Assembly: GCA_903837815.1 (NCBI GenBank)
Contig: CAILWD010000380.1
Coordinates: forward strand, 1 to 6,087
Direction of reading: 5' to 3'
DNA length: 6,087 nucleotides
Source: an uncultured Chloroflexota bacterium
GTDB lineage: Bacteria > Chloroflexota > Anaerolineae > Anaerolineales > Villigracilaceae
Both the position numbers and the translations under genes were made by a program. Each line of letters starts with the position of its first letter. Position 1 is the first letter of the stretch. A model generated the notes under the pieces. The model was not told the DNA's origin. It made no database searches and worked only from the letters and a program-made list of their open reading frames with translations. Positions 1 to 4,929 of the stretch are shown here, piece by piece.

Positions 1-651
1 CAATTCTTCGATGGAAGCAGACAATCCGCGCTTGAGCAAAACGGGGGTGCGTGTCTCGCCGAGGACGCGCAGCAGATTGAAGTTCTGCATGTTGCGCGCG
101 CCCACCTGAAACACATCCACATACTTCAACATCACATCCACCTGCACCTGCGACATGACCTCGACCACAATGGGCAGTCCCGTTTTCTCGCGAGCTTCGG
201 CAAGCAGTTCAAGTCCCTCCTCACCCAGACCTTGAAACGCATACGGCGACGTGCGCGGCTTGAACACTCCCCCGCGCAGGGCACAGGCTCCCGCCTCTTT
301 GACAGCGTGAGCTGTTTCCAAAATCTGCGAGCGGCTCTCCACCGAGCAAGGTCCAGCGACGACGGCGATCTCGTCCCCGCCGACGGTGAATCCGTCGATG
401 CCGACGATGGTATTCTCAGGGTGGAATTGTCGCGACGCAAGTTTGTAGGGCTGGGTAATACGCTGGACAAGGTCCACGCCATCCAGGCTTTCAAATCGTT
501 CAAGCGGAATGTTGTGCGTCTCGCCGATGGCGCCGATAATCGTCGCTTCGACGCCCTGCGATAGGTGGACTTTCAACCCTGCCTCTTTGATGGATGCAAT
601 CACTCCCTCCACCTGCTGGGGAGTCGCATTGGCTTTCATAATGATCATCAT
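1..651 (-). CDS. aroF: DAHP synthase, type I-beta (3-deoxy-7-phosphoheptulonate synthase), C-terminal part outside window
   Basis: Condenses phosphoenolpyruvate and erythrose-4-phosphate to DAHP, the first step of the cytoplasmic shikimate pathway. The 217 visible residues read without a stop to the left edge; family members are about 340 aa, so roughly the last third is missing. Residues 1-70 resemble the ferredoxin-like regulatory domain of the Thermotoga-type enzyme, which binds Phe/Tyr in that protein. The TIM barrel then begins: VAGPCSVES at 98-106 (Cys102 matches the metal-ligand cysteine of the family), LRGGVFKPRTSPY at 125-137, FQGLGEEGL at 139-147, VGARNMQNF at 183-191 and LLKRG at 205-209. 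The start MMIIMKAN follows AAGGAG by 10 bases; the second ATG at 648 is equally possible. It lies 89 bp downstream of chorismate mutase on the same strand, so it is probably co-transcribed and controlled by the aromatic leader upstream. The symbol aroF is a family label; aroG or aroA are also used. Function is close to certain. Confidence 0.95.
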   Translation of the reverse strand, partial: MMIIMKANATPQQVEGVIASIKEAGLKVHLSQGVEATIIGAIGETHNIPLERFESLDGVDLVQRITQPYKLASRQFHPENTIVGIDGFTVGGDEIAVVAGPCSVESRSQILETAHAVKEAGACALRGGVFKPRTSPYAFQGLGEEGLELLAEAREKTGLPIVVEVMSQVQVDVMLKYVDVFQVGARNMQNFNLLRVLGETRTPVLLKRGLSASIEEL

Positions 652-671
652 AGGTTATCTTCTCCTTGGAT

Positions 672-743
672 AGGTAAAAAGGTAAACACGTACACAGTTA
701 CACAGGTATTACTTGTCTACGTATTTACCTGTGTACTTTCTTA
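672..743. repeat. palindromic array of degenerate 8-bp units between chorismate mutase and DAHP synthase
   Basis: Nine consecutive octamers share an 8-bp phase. The first five run one way: AGGTAAAA, AGGTAAAC, ACGTACAC, AGTTACAC, AGGTATTA. From about 711 the phase continues with ACTTGTCT, ACGTATTT, ACCTGTGT, ACTTTCTT, which is the same consensus (AGGTAMAC, rotated) in reverse complement. The array is therefore an inverted pair of tandem arrays. It contains a perfect 10-bp inverted repeat, TACACAGGTA at 699-708 with TACCTGTGTA at 726-735, and an overlapping imperfect one, 681-695 with 715-729 (13 of 15). The right end touches the chorismate mutase stop codon (741-743). It contains no gene. It may be a mobile or slippage-derived intergenic repeat, or a transcribed double-hairpin element. 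Confidence 0.75.
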
Positions 744-1112
744 CTGCGCCGCAACCAAATCAGGTCTTAGCCTTACCGCATCCCGCAAATAGACATGCTT
801 GACCTCGCTTTGCGGCGTATCCGTATTCCAGTGAACGAGGACGCGGATTACTCTTTTCAAACTGCCTGGGACGGGAATCTCGCGGGCACACATCATCGGC
901 ACCAAGCCCCACCCCATCTGCCTCGCAGCCTGGGCGGGGAACGTGGACGCCAAATCTTCGGTCACGGTGAAGATAGCGCTGCCCACCTCTTCGGGGGTCA
1001 TGCCGGGATTTTCCTTCAAAATCGCCTCCAACAGTTCACGAGTGGCTTCGAGAATCAGGTCGGGTTGATCGTCTGCGACAGTGGTCGCGCCGCGAATTCC
1101 GCGTGTGGACAT
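741..1112 (-). CDS. aroH: chorismate mutase, AroH class (monofunctional)
   Basis: Converts chorismate to prephenate, the branch point towards phenylalanine and tyrosine; cytoplasmic, a homotrimer in the Bacillus subtilis relative. The 123-aa product has the usual AroH length and aligns end to end with the B. subtilis protein as I remember it: RGIRGATTV at 4-12, FPAQAAR at 58-64, VPMMCAREIPVPG at 71-83, IRVL at 89-92, HVYL at 106-109, LRPDL at 115-119. The catalytic and binding residues Arg7, Phe58, Arg64, Cys75, Glu78, Arg90 and Tyr108 are all present. The ATG at 1112 was chosen because AAGGAG (1123-1118) lies 5 bases upstream and the family starts just before RGIRGATT; a longer TTG start at 1142 would lie inside the terminator stem. 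First enzyme gene of the operon, directly behind the leader-peptide attenuator and ahead of DAHP synthase. Confidence 0.96.
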   Translation of the reverse strand: MSTRGIRGATTVADDQPDLILEATRELLEAILKENPGMTPEEVGSAIFTVTEDLASTFPAQAARQMGWGLVPMMCAREIPVPGSLKRVIRVLVHWNTDTPQSEVKHVYLRDAVRLRPDLVAAQ

Positions 1113-1130
1113 AAAATCTCCTTGTGATAC

Positions 1131-1164
1131 AAAAAAGAGCAAGGCCGTTTGGCCTCGCTCTTTT
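1131..1164 (-). terminator. intrinsic terminator acting as attenuator before aroH
   Basis: On the minus strand GAGCGAGGCC (1160-1151), loop AAAC (1150-1147) and GGCCTTGCTC (1146-1137) form a 10-bp stem with one G-U pair, followed by six T residues (1136-1131). Flanking AAAA (1164-1161) can pair with the first part of the T run, extending the stem to 14 bp. It lies between the leader ORF stop and the aroH ribosome binding site, 18 bases before the aroH start codon, so it cannot be the end of an upstream operon: the promoter for aroH is also upstream of it. That position makes it a conditional terminator. Confidence 0.9.
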
Positions 1165-1202
1165 GCATCCAGACTGGGTGTTCTGTCTACTTAAGCGCCA
1201 CC
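1151..1202 (-). promoter_or_regulatory. candidate antiterminator helix of the aromatic leader
   Basis: GGTGGCGCTT (1202-1193), which covers the last codons and first stop base of the leader ORF, can pair with the 5' arm of the terminator, GAGCGAGGCC (1160-1151): three pairs, a 2x2 mismatch, then five pairs, with two G-U pairs among the eight. It is weaker than the terminator, as expected of an alternative fold. A ribosome finishing at the leader stop (1193-1191) would cover it and leave the terminator free; a ribosome stalled on the aromatic codons would expose it. Found by eye, not folded. Confidence 0.45.
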
Positions 1203-1268
1203 AACGGCAGCCGAACTTCGGAAGCCGTAATAAAAGTAAAACGCAAACCAGCGGGTAGACTTAAGCAT
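1191..1268 (-). CDS. aromatic leader peptide (25 aa) of the aroH-DAHP synthase attenuator
   Basis: A 25-codon ORF with ATG at 1268 and TAA at 1193-1191. Residues 1-6 are MLKSTR; residues 7-16 are WFAFYFYYGF, so eight of ten are aromatic (one Trp, four Phe, three Tyr); the tail is RSSAAVGGA. Such a run between a promoter and a terminator, ahead of aromatic biosynthesis genes, is the hallmark of ribosome-mediated attenuation as in the enteric trp and pheA leaders: the peptide has no function of its own and its codons sense charged Trp, Phe and Tyr tRNA. No Shine-Dalgarno sequence precedes the ATG, which is about 3 bases from the predicted transcription start, so leaderless initiation is likely. 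Right after the aromatic codons a hairpin can form: ACGGC (1228-1224) with GCCGT (1208-1204) and CCGA (1221-1218) with TCGG (1214-1211). A second possible helix is GTCTAC (1260-1255) with GTAGAC (1190-1185), embracing the ORF. Confidence 0.88.
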   Translation of the reverse strand: MLKSTRWFAFYFYYGFRSSAAVGGA

Positions 1269-1278
1269 ATTGGGCGCT

Positions 1279-1307
1279 ATTCTATGCGTGAGGTTGGAAT
1301 GTGTCAA
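1279..1307 (-). promoter_or_regulatory. sigma-70-type promoter of the leader-aroH-DAHP synthase operon
   Basis: TTGACA (1307-1302) is a perfect -35 match; TAGAAT (1284-1279) is a five-of-six -10 match; the spacer is exactly 17 bp. A start at A1271 or nearby would place the mRNA 5' end about 3 bases before the leader ATG at 1268. It is the strongest promoter-like sequence I see in the window and lies in the divergent gap shared with the YhhN-family gene. Confidence 0.85.
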
Positions 1308-1354
1308 GGAAAAGAAAGATCATTTTTGGCATGGAAGTTTTTCATAAATTTTTA

Positions 1355-1363
1355 TGGTACGAT
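1355..1363 (+). promoter_or_regulatory. possible extended -10 promoter for the YhhN-HD unit
   Basis: TGGTACGAT reads as an extended -10 element (TGn followed by TACGAT, four of six) inside an AT-rich stretch (1323-1365) in front of the plus-strand gene. There is no convincing -35 at 17 bp, which extended -10 promoters can lack. A start near 1370 would leave a leader of about 16 bases containing the AGGAG at 1371-1375. Weak call based on position and sequence only. Confidence 0.25.
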
Positions 1364-1386
1364 TTGAAACAGGAGTTTACTGGATC

Positions 1387-2049
1387 ATGTATTTAATCGC
1401 CGCACTCGTATTTGCCATGATCGAATCGTTTGCATTGTGGAAAAAATGGATTCGACTGGAGTATCTCGCCAAGCCCGGCGTGATGATCCTCCTCTTCCTC
1501 TGGTTGTGGACTTCCTGCGGACTAAACGGCGCCCCGCTTTGGTTTGGGATCGGCATCCTGCTCTCGCTCACGGGCGATATAATGCTGATGATCTCCCTCG
1601 ACCGGCTTTTCCTGGCCGGGCTGGCGGCTTTCCTGCTGGCGCATATCGCCTACCTGGTCGGGTTCAACATCCCCATTCCAGAAATATCCGCCTGGGGGCT
1701 GATCATGGCAGTCGTGATCGGGCTGGGCAGCGCGAGAATCTCACGGCTCATTGTCGCTTCGCTTGTGTCGAAGGGGCAGACACGGATGCGCCTGCCGATC
1801 ATCGTTTACAGCGCCGTCATTTCGTTCATGCTGCTTGCCGCGATGATGAAACTGGTGGAAGTCGCCTGGAACTCAAACGCCGCAATTCTGGTCAGCGTGG
1901 GCGCGTTTCTGTTTTATCTTTCAGACATCATCCTCGCATGGCACAAATTTGTCGCCCCCATTCAGAACGGGCGTATTTACAATATCGGCGCATACCACCT
2001 CGGTCAAATTGCCTTGATTGCCGGGGTGATTGCGCAATTTGGAAACTGA
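1387..2049 (+). CDS. YhhN/TMEM86-family membrane protein, lysoplasmalogenase-like
   Basis: A 220-aa, very hydrophobic protein with about seven to eight membrane segments, as usual for the YhhN family. Family-typical features: Lys-Pro at 29-30 after the first helix, LTGDIMLM at 61-68 with Asp64, AGLAAFLLAHIAYL at 77-90 with His86, and FYLSDIILAWHKF at 176-188 with Asp180. The two Asp motifs are the signature positions of the family. Its mammalian members TMEM86A/B hydrolyse the vinyl-ether bond of lysoplasmalogens; whether this bacterial protein does so is inference, and many bacterial members are only annotated as YhhN. The ATG at 1387 is preferred, with AGGAG 11 bases upstream (a rather long spacing). 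The in-frame ATG at 1354 would add residues before the first helix and overlap the probable promoter. The next gene starts 54 bp downstream on the same strand. Confidence 0.85.
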   Translation: MYLIAALVFAMIESFALWKKWIRLEYLAKPGVMILLFLWLWTSCGLNGAPLWFGIGILLSLTGDIMLMISLDRLFLAGLAAFLLAHIAYLVGFNIPIPEISAWGLIMAVVIGLGSARISRLIVASLVSKGQTRMRLPIIVYSAVISFMLLAAMMKLVEVAWNSNAAILVSVGAFLFYLSDIILAWHKFVAPIQNGRIYNIGAYHLGQIALIAGVIAQFGN

Positions 2050-2060
2050 AATCTTTTTCC

Positions 2061-2080
2061 GCAAAGTCAGGAGACTTTGC
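2061..2080. repeat. perfect 8-bp inverted repeat between the YhhN-family and HD genes
   Basis: GCAAAGTC (2061-2068), loop AGGA, GACTTTGC (2073-2080). The stem is perfect but no T tract follows on either strand, so it is not an intrinsic terminator. It sits 11 bp after the first stop codon and 23 bp before the next start. In the mRNA it could act as a stabilising or processing hairpin; alternatively it may be one copy of a dispersed palindromic repeat. Confidence 0.6.
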
Positions 2081-2103
2081 AACCCCGTAAACAAGGAGAA
2101 TTC

Positions 2104-2679
2104 ATGACCCGCGACGAAGCGCTTGCCCTTGTACGTGAATTTGTAAAAAACGAAGGACTTGTCCGCCACATGTTATCGGTGGAAGCCGCCATGCGATTCT
2201 ACGCTGAAAAATTTGGCGAAGATGCAGAACTTTGGGGAGAACTCGGTCTGCTCCACGACTTCGATTGGGAAATCCACCCGACGCTGGAACAACACCCGCA
2301 GGCTGGTTCTGTCATCCTGCGCGAACGCGGCGTGAGCGAAGACATCGTGCAGGACGTCCTCAGCCATGCCGACCATACCGGGGTCCCGCGTGACACGCTT
2401 CGCAGGAAAGCGCTCGCCGCCTGCGACGAAATCACCGGGCTGGTGACTGCCGTCGCGCTGGTGCGCCCTTCGCGCTCGTTGTACGACCTCGAAGCAAGTT
2501 CGGTTAAAAAGAAATGGAAGGACAAGGCTTTCGCCGCCGGCACCGACCGTTCCGAGATGGAGCATTCCGCTCAAGCCTTTGGCGTGGAACTCTGGGAGCA
2601 TGTGGGCAACGTCATCCAAGCCATGCGGCGCATCGCCCCCGAATTGGATTTGGTTGGAAACTTGAAGCCTTCCGCATAA
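2104..2679 (+). CDS. HD-superfamily hydrolase, small single-domain (COG2316-like)
   Basis: A 191-aa soluble protein with the HD metal-binding pattern: His22 (LVRHML), the His51-Asp52 doublet (GLLHDFDWE at 48-56), His58 and His64 in the following HPT..QHP segment, His88 (LSHAD) and a late Asp108 in ACDEITG at 106-112. The downstream block ALVRPSRSLYDLEASSVKKK (118-137) and the KDKAFAAG stretch (139-146) are what I remember of the predicted-hydrolase family COG2316, which has about this length. HD proteins of this kind are metal-dependent phosphohydrolases; the substrate here is not known and the sequence does not reveal it. The ATG at 2104 has AAGGAG (2093-2098) 5 bases upstream; the longer in-frame start at 2077 would begin inside the intergenic hairpin. 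Probably co-transcribed with the membrane protein before it; a terminator follows 24 bp after the stop. Confidence 0.88.
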   Translation: MTRDEALALVREFVKNEGLVRHMLSVEAAMRFYAEKFGEDAELWGELGLLHDFDWEIHPTLEQHPQAGSVILRERGVSEDIVQDVLSHADHTGVPRDTLRRKALAACDEITGLVTAVALVRPSRSLYDLEASSVKKKWKDKAFAAGTDRSEMEHSAQAFGVELWEHVGNVIQAMRRIAPELDLVGNLKPSA

Positions 2680-2695
2680 AATCATGTTTTATGCA

Positions 2696-2731
2696 ACAAA
2701 AAAGGCAGCGAGATTTTCATCCGCTGCCTTT
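2696..2731. terminator. bidirectional intrinsic terminator between convergent operons
   Basis: GGCAGCG (2704-2710) pairs perfectly with CGCTGCC (2722-2728), and GAT (2712-2714) can pair with ATC (2719-2721) inside. Reading minus, the stem is followed by a run of six T (complement of the A run 2698-2703), a strong terminator for the lipoprotein operon. Reading plus, the tail is TTTCGATTT, weaker but adequate for the HD gene. It sits between the stop of the HD gene (2679) and the stop of the lipoprotein gene (2754). Confidence 0.88.
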
Positions 2732-2753
2732 CGATTTAATCACGCCATACTAA

Positions 2754-3344
2754 CTAATGGAAACTGATGATTTCGGACGTAATCCAAACCGTGTACGATT
2801 TGCTGGCATCGGTCATGCAGAGGTTGTCGGGGGTTTTCGCAATGGATTCCGGATCCAATATCCAGGCGTATCCCCAATAACAGGCAGCCAGCACTGTGAC
2901 TTCCGGTTCTTCGTATCGTCCGATTGTAAAATTATAAGTGCCGCATTCGTCTTGAGTGTTTTCCTGCGTCATGCCAAACGCAAGATTTACAGTTCCATCC
3001 GACTTATTGAGGAACTTTACCTTCACCAGCGCCCCGGTGGGTTCCTGTGGAGGCGGCTCGTTGCAGGGATCAGTAGCAGAAGTATCCGGCAGAGTGGGAG
3101 GCACAACCGTGGGGAAAGGCGTGAAAGTCGGCGCGGGTGTGAAAGTCAGCGTGGAGGTTGGGGGGATGGGCGTTTCGGTGGCGGTGGGAATTGCAGCCTG
3201 GGTTTGGGTGAGGGCGGCAAAGGCGGCGACAATTGCAGTGTTTTGGGCGTCTATTACTGAGAGCGTGGGAGTCGGCTCAGGACCGCAGGCCGATAGCGCC
3301 AGCAGGGCCAAAGCCAAAATCACAGATATTCTTGTTCTTTTCAT
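2754..3344 (-). CDS. secreted lipoprotein with Thr/Pro-rich linker and unknown C-terminal domain
   Basis: A 196-aa protein, not assigned to a named family. Residues 1-20 form a lipoprotein signal peptide: KR-TR n-region, hydrophobic ILALALLAL, lipobox LSAC with Cys20 as the lipidated residue. A Pro/Thr-rich stretch from about 50 to 92 (TPIPPTSTLTFTPAPTFTPF at 58-77) is a flexible linker of the kind common in Anaerolineae exported proteins. The globular part, about 103-196, is rich in beta-like segments (ALVKVKFLNKSDGTVNLAFG, YNFTIGRYEEPEVTVLAACY) and holds Cys134, Cys155 and Cys176; with Cys94 this gives four mature cysteines, enough for two disulfides. The start at 3344 follows GGAG by 5 bases. 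It is the last gene of the minus-strand operon, 21 bp after the GT-C gene, so it may act at the cell surface together with the glycan that operon makes. That link is inference. Confidence 0.88.
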   Translation of the reverse strand: MKRTRISVILALALLALSACGPEPTPTLSVIDAQNTAIVAAFAALTQTQAAIPTATETPIPPTSTLTFTPAPTFTPFPTVVPPTLPDTSATDPCNEPPPQEPTGALVKVKFLNKSDGTVNLAFGMTQENTQDECGTYNFTIGRYEEPEVTVLAACYWGYAWILDPESIAKTPDNLCMTDASKSYTVWITSEIISFH

Positions 3345-3365
3345 TTTTTCTCCATGTCAATGCTT

Positions 3366-4919
3366 TTATTTGGGAACCCAGACTCGAAAGCGGCCCGGGC
3401 CAATTGTATCCACGTAGAGATAATTCTCTTCGATAAAGCGCGCCAACCTTTGGGTTTCCGGAATATTACTCCATGCCGCAGCGTTGATACTCTCGATGGT
3501 TTTGTCTTCGATGGCGGCATCCAGGATAAGCGGCTTCTTCGCCGCAAGTTCTGCCAGCAGTTCATCGGTTATCGACTTCGAGACATACGCGGGCACGCCA
3601 AAGGCATAGGTGTACACAAACCGCGAGGGGGATTCCCGCTCCGCAAGGAAATTATAAACGCTCGCATTTCCCCAGATAAGGACGTAATCTTCGGGCTGGG
3701 TGTGATTCAGGATGTAATTCACCGGCTCGACGACGGAATAATCCGGCTTGGGAAACGCTTTCTGCGCCCAAACCGCCTGCGTCACCGCGCCGAGTTTTGG
3801 CAGCCTGCCGACGATGGGTCGCCACCCGAAGGTGAGGATGAACCCGATGGCTAGAATCAGGCTGAGGGGCTTGCGGAAATTTTCGGCGCGGGGCAATTTT
3901 CCAGCCCAGTATCCGATTGAAAAAATAAAAAAGCCTGTGAGCAAAGTCAACACCGGCAGCCAGGCGATGTAATAGTGCATATACTTCCTGCCCGAAAGCA
4001 GGGACAGGTAAATTTGAATGGGAGCCGCCGCCAGCGCAAGCCAGGCAAGGCGGCTGGGGAGGTTACGCCCGCGCCGCGAAAGATAGATTAGCGCCCCTGC
4101 CAGACCGCCGATGCTTAAGATGACCAGATCGGGCAGTAGTTCATAGCCTTTGGAGATGGCGCTCCAGGTGAGCGTTTCGAGTTGGGAATAATAATAGTTG
4201 AAGACGAAGACCTGATCGAATAAATCGCGGAGCGCGTGGTTGGCGGCGAAGGTAACGGCGATGACGGCGAACACCACCCCGCTTCCAGCCGCGGCGGCGA
4301 GAATCCGCTTGAAGGGTTGGAGACGCTCCTTTTCTAGAATCAGGCCGGCGGCGAGAATCAACCCGATGGCGAGATGAAGCCCGATGTTGTTGGGCCGCAG
4401 GGAAAATGTCAACGCCGCCGTAACCCCAATCCAAAACTCATTCCACCAGCCTTTTGAATTTTGGGCGCGAAGAAAGAAATACACCGCCGCAAATTGAAAG
4501 GGGAGTGAATACTCCTCGACGGAGTTGCCGTGATCTGCCACGTAGGGGAAAGCCGCCAGACAGAGAATCACGGCGGAGAAGGCGGTCGGAGAATCGAACG
4601 CCATTCGCAAGGCAAGGAAACACAGCATGGCGGCGAGAAAGAGAAAGACTGCTTCGAGAATCCAAACGCCCCAAATCGAATCCGTCAACCACAAGCCGAG
4701 GGCGTTGATGTAGTAAACCAGCGGACCTTTGTGATCCCACACGTCGCGGTAGGGGATTTTGCCGTCGAGGATTTGCTGTCCGATGTAAAGATAAACGCCC
4801 TGGTCGCGGGCTGGGACTGGTTCGTACAGCGGGGCAGTCGGGGCGAGAACGGCAAGAACGCCCAACAGGATAAGGAGAAGTTGCAGGGTCAGTCCAGCCG
4901 TGTGACGGGAGATTTTCAT
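3366..4919 (-). CDS. GT-C-fold membrane glycosyltransferase (PMT/ArnT-like)
   Basis: 517 aa. After a first helix (about 10-28) comes an extracytoplasmic loop with the motif RDQGVYLYIGQQIL (38-51) and PYRDVWDHKGPLVYY (56-70). Asp39, in the place of the catalytic Asp of GT-C enzymes, and Asp59/Asp62 are clear. About ten further hydrophobic segments follow to roughly 366 (for example 85-104, 113-128, 182-196, 206-226, 263-281, 288-308, 317-338, 350-366), with SGRKYMHYYIAWLPVL at 309-324, a conserved block of such proteins. Residues 367-517 form a soluble tail with NYILNHTQPEDYVLIWGNAS at 401-420. Enzymes of this fold transfer a sugar from a polyprenyl-phosphate donor on the outer face of the membrane; donor and acceptor here are unknown. 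The ATG at 4919 has only a weak GGAAGAG far upstream but lies 10 bp after the stop of the EamA-type gene, so translational coupling is likely. Confidence 0.85.
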   Translation of the reverse strand: MKISRHTAGLTLQLLLILLGVLAVLAPTAPLYEPVPARDQGVYLYIGQQILDGKIPYRDVWDHKGPLVYYINALGLWLTDSIWGVWILEAVFLFLAAMLCFLALRMAFDSPTAFSAVILCLAAFPYVADHGNSVEEYSLPFQFAAVYFFLRAQNSKGWWNEFWIGVTAALTFSLRPNNIGLHLAIGLILAAGLILEKERLQPFKRILAAAAGSGVVFAVIAVTFAANHALRDLFDQVFVFNYYYSQLETLTWSAISKGYELLPDLVILSIGGLAGALIYLSRRGRNLPSRLAWLALAAAPIQIYLSLLSGRKYMHYYIAWLPVLTLLTGFFIFSIGYWAGKLPRAENFRKPLSLILAIGFILTFGWRPIVGRLPKLGAVTQAVWAQKAFPKPDYSVVEPVNYILNHTQPEDYVLIWGNASVYNFLAERESPSRFVYTYAFGVPAYVSKSITDELLAELAAKKPLILDAAIEDKTIESINAAAWSNIPETQRLARFIEENYLYVDTIGPGRFRVWVPK

Positions 4920-4929
4920 GATTGGGAAT

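Noticed and set aside
132..503. Minus-strand ORF of 123 codons
   Set aside because: It lies in a different frame inside the DAHP synthase gene, which is open over the whole region and has unmistakable family motifs; the composition of this ORF (Arg/Ser-rich, no motif) is that of a shadow.
672..743. CRISPR array or integron-like site
   Set aside because: The units are 8 bp with no unique spacers, and no cas or integrase gene is present.
1113..1142. Longer chorismate mutase start (TTG at 1142)
   Set aside because: It would translate the terminator arm and T run as MLFFVSQGDF; the ATG at 1112 has an ideal ribosome binding site and matches the family N-terminus.
1131..1268. T-box or TRAP-type control of the aro operon
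   Set aside because: The leader is too short for a T-box, I see no UGGN bulge with the expected stems, and there is no run of spaced GAG/UAG triplets; the coding aromatic run explains the region better.
1149..1367. Plus-strand ORF of 72 codons antisense to the aromatic leader
   Set aside because: No ribosome binding site, starts inside the terminator stem, no recognisable product; the minus strand gives a coherent promoter, leader ORF and terminator.
1354..1386. Extension of the YhhN-family protein to the ATG at 1354
   Set aside because: No ribosome binding site before it, and it would overlap the AT-rich probable promoter and the AGGAG used by the ATG at 1387.
2061..2080. Intrinsic terminator after the YhhN-family gene
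   Set aside because: The stem is good, but no T tract follows on either strand.
1437..2090. Plus-strand ORF of 217 codons overlapping the YhhN-family gene
   Set aside because: Frame-shifted shadow rich in Arg, His and Asp; the overlapping frame encodes a clean multi-helix membrane protein with family motifs.
2173..2685. Minus-strand ORFs opposite the HD gene
   Set aside because: No ribosome binding site or domain; antisense reflections of a GC-rich coding sequence.
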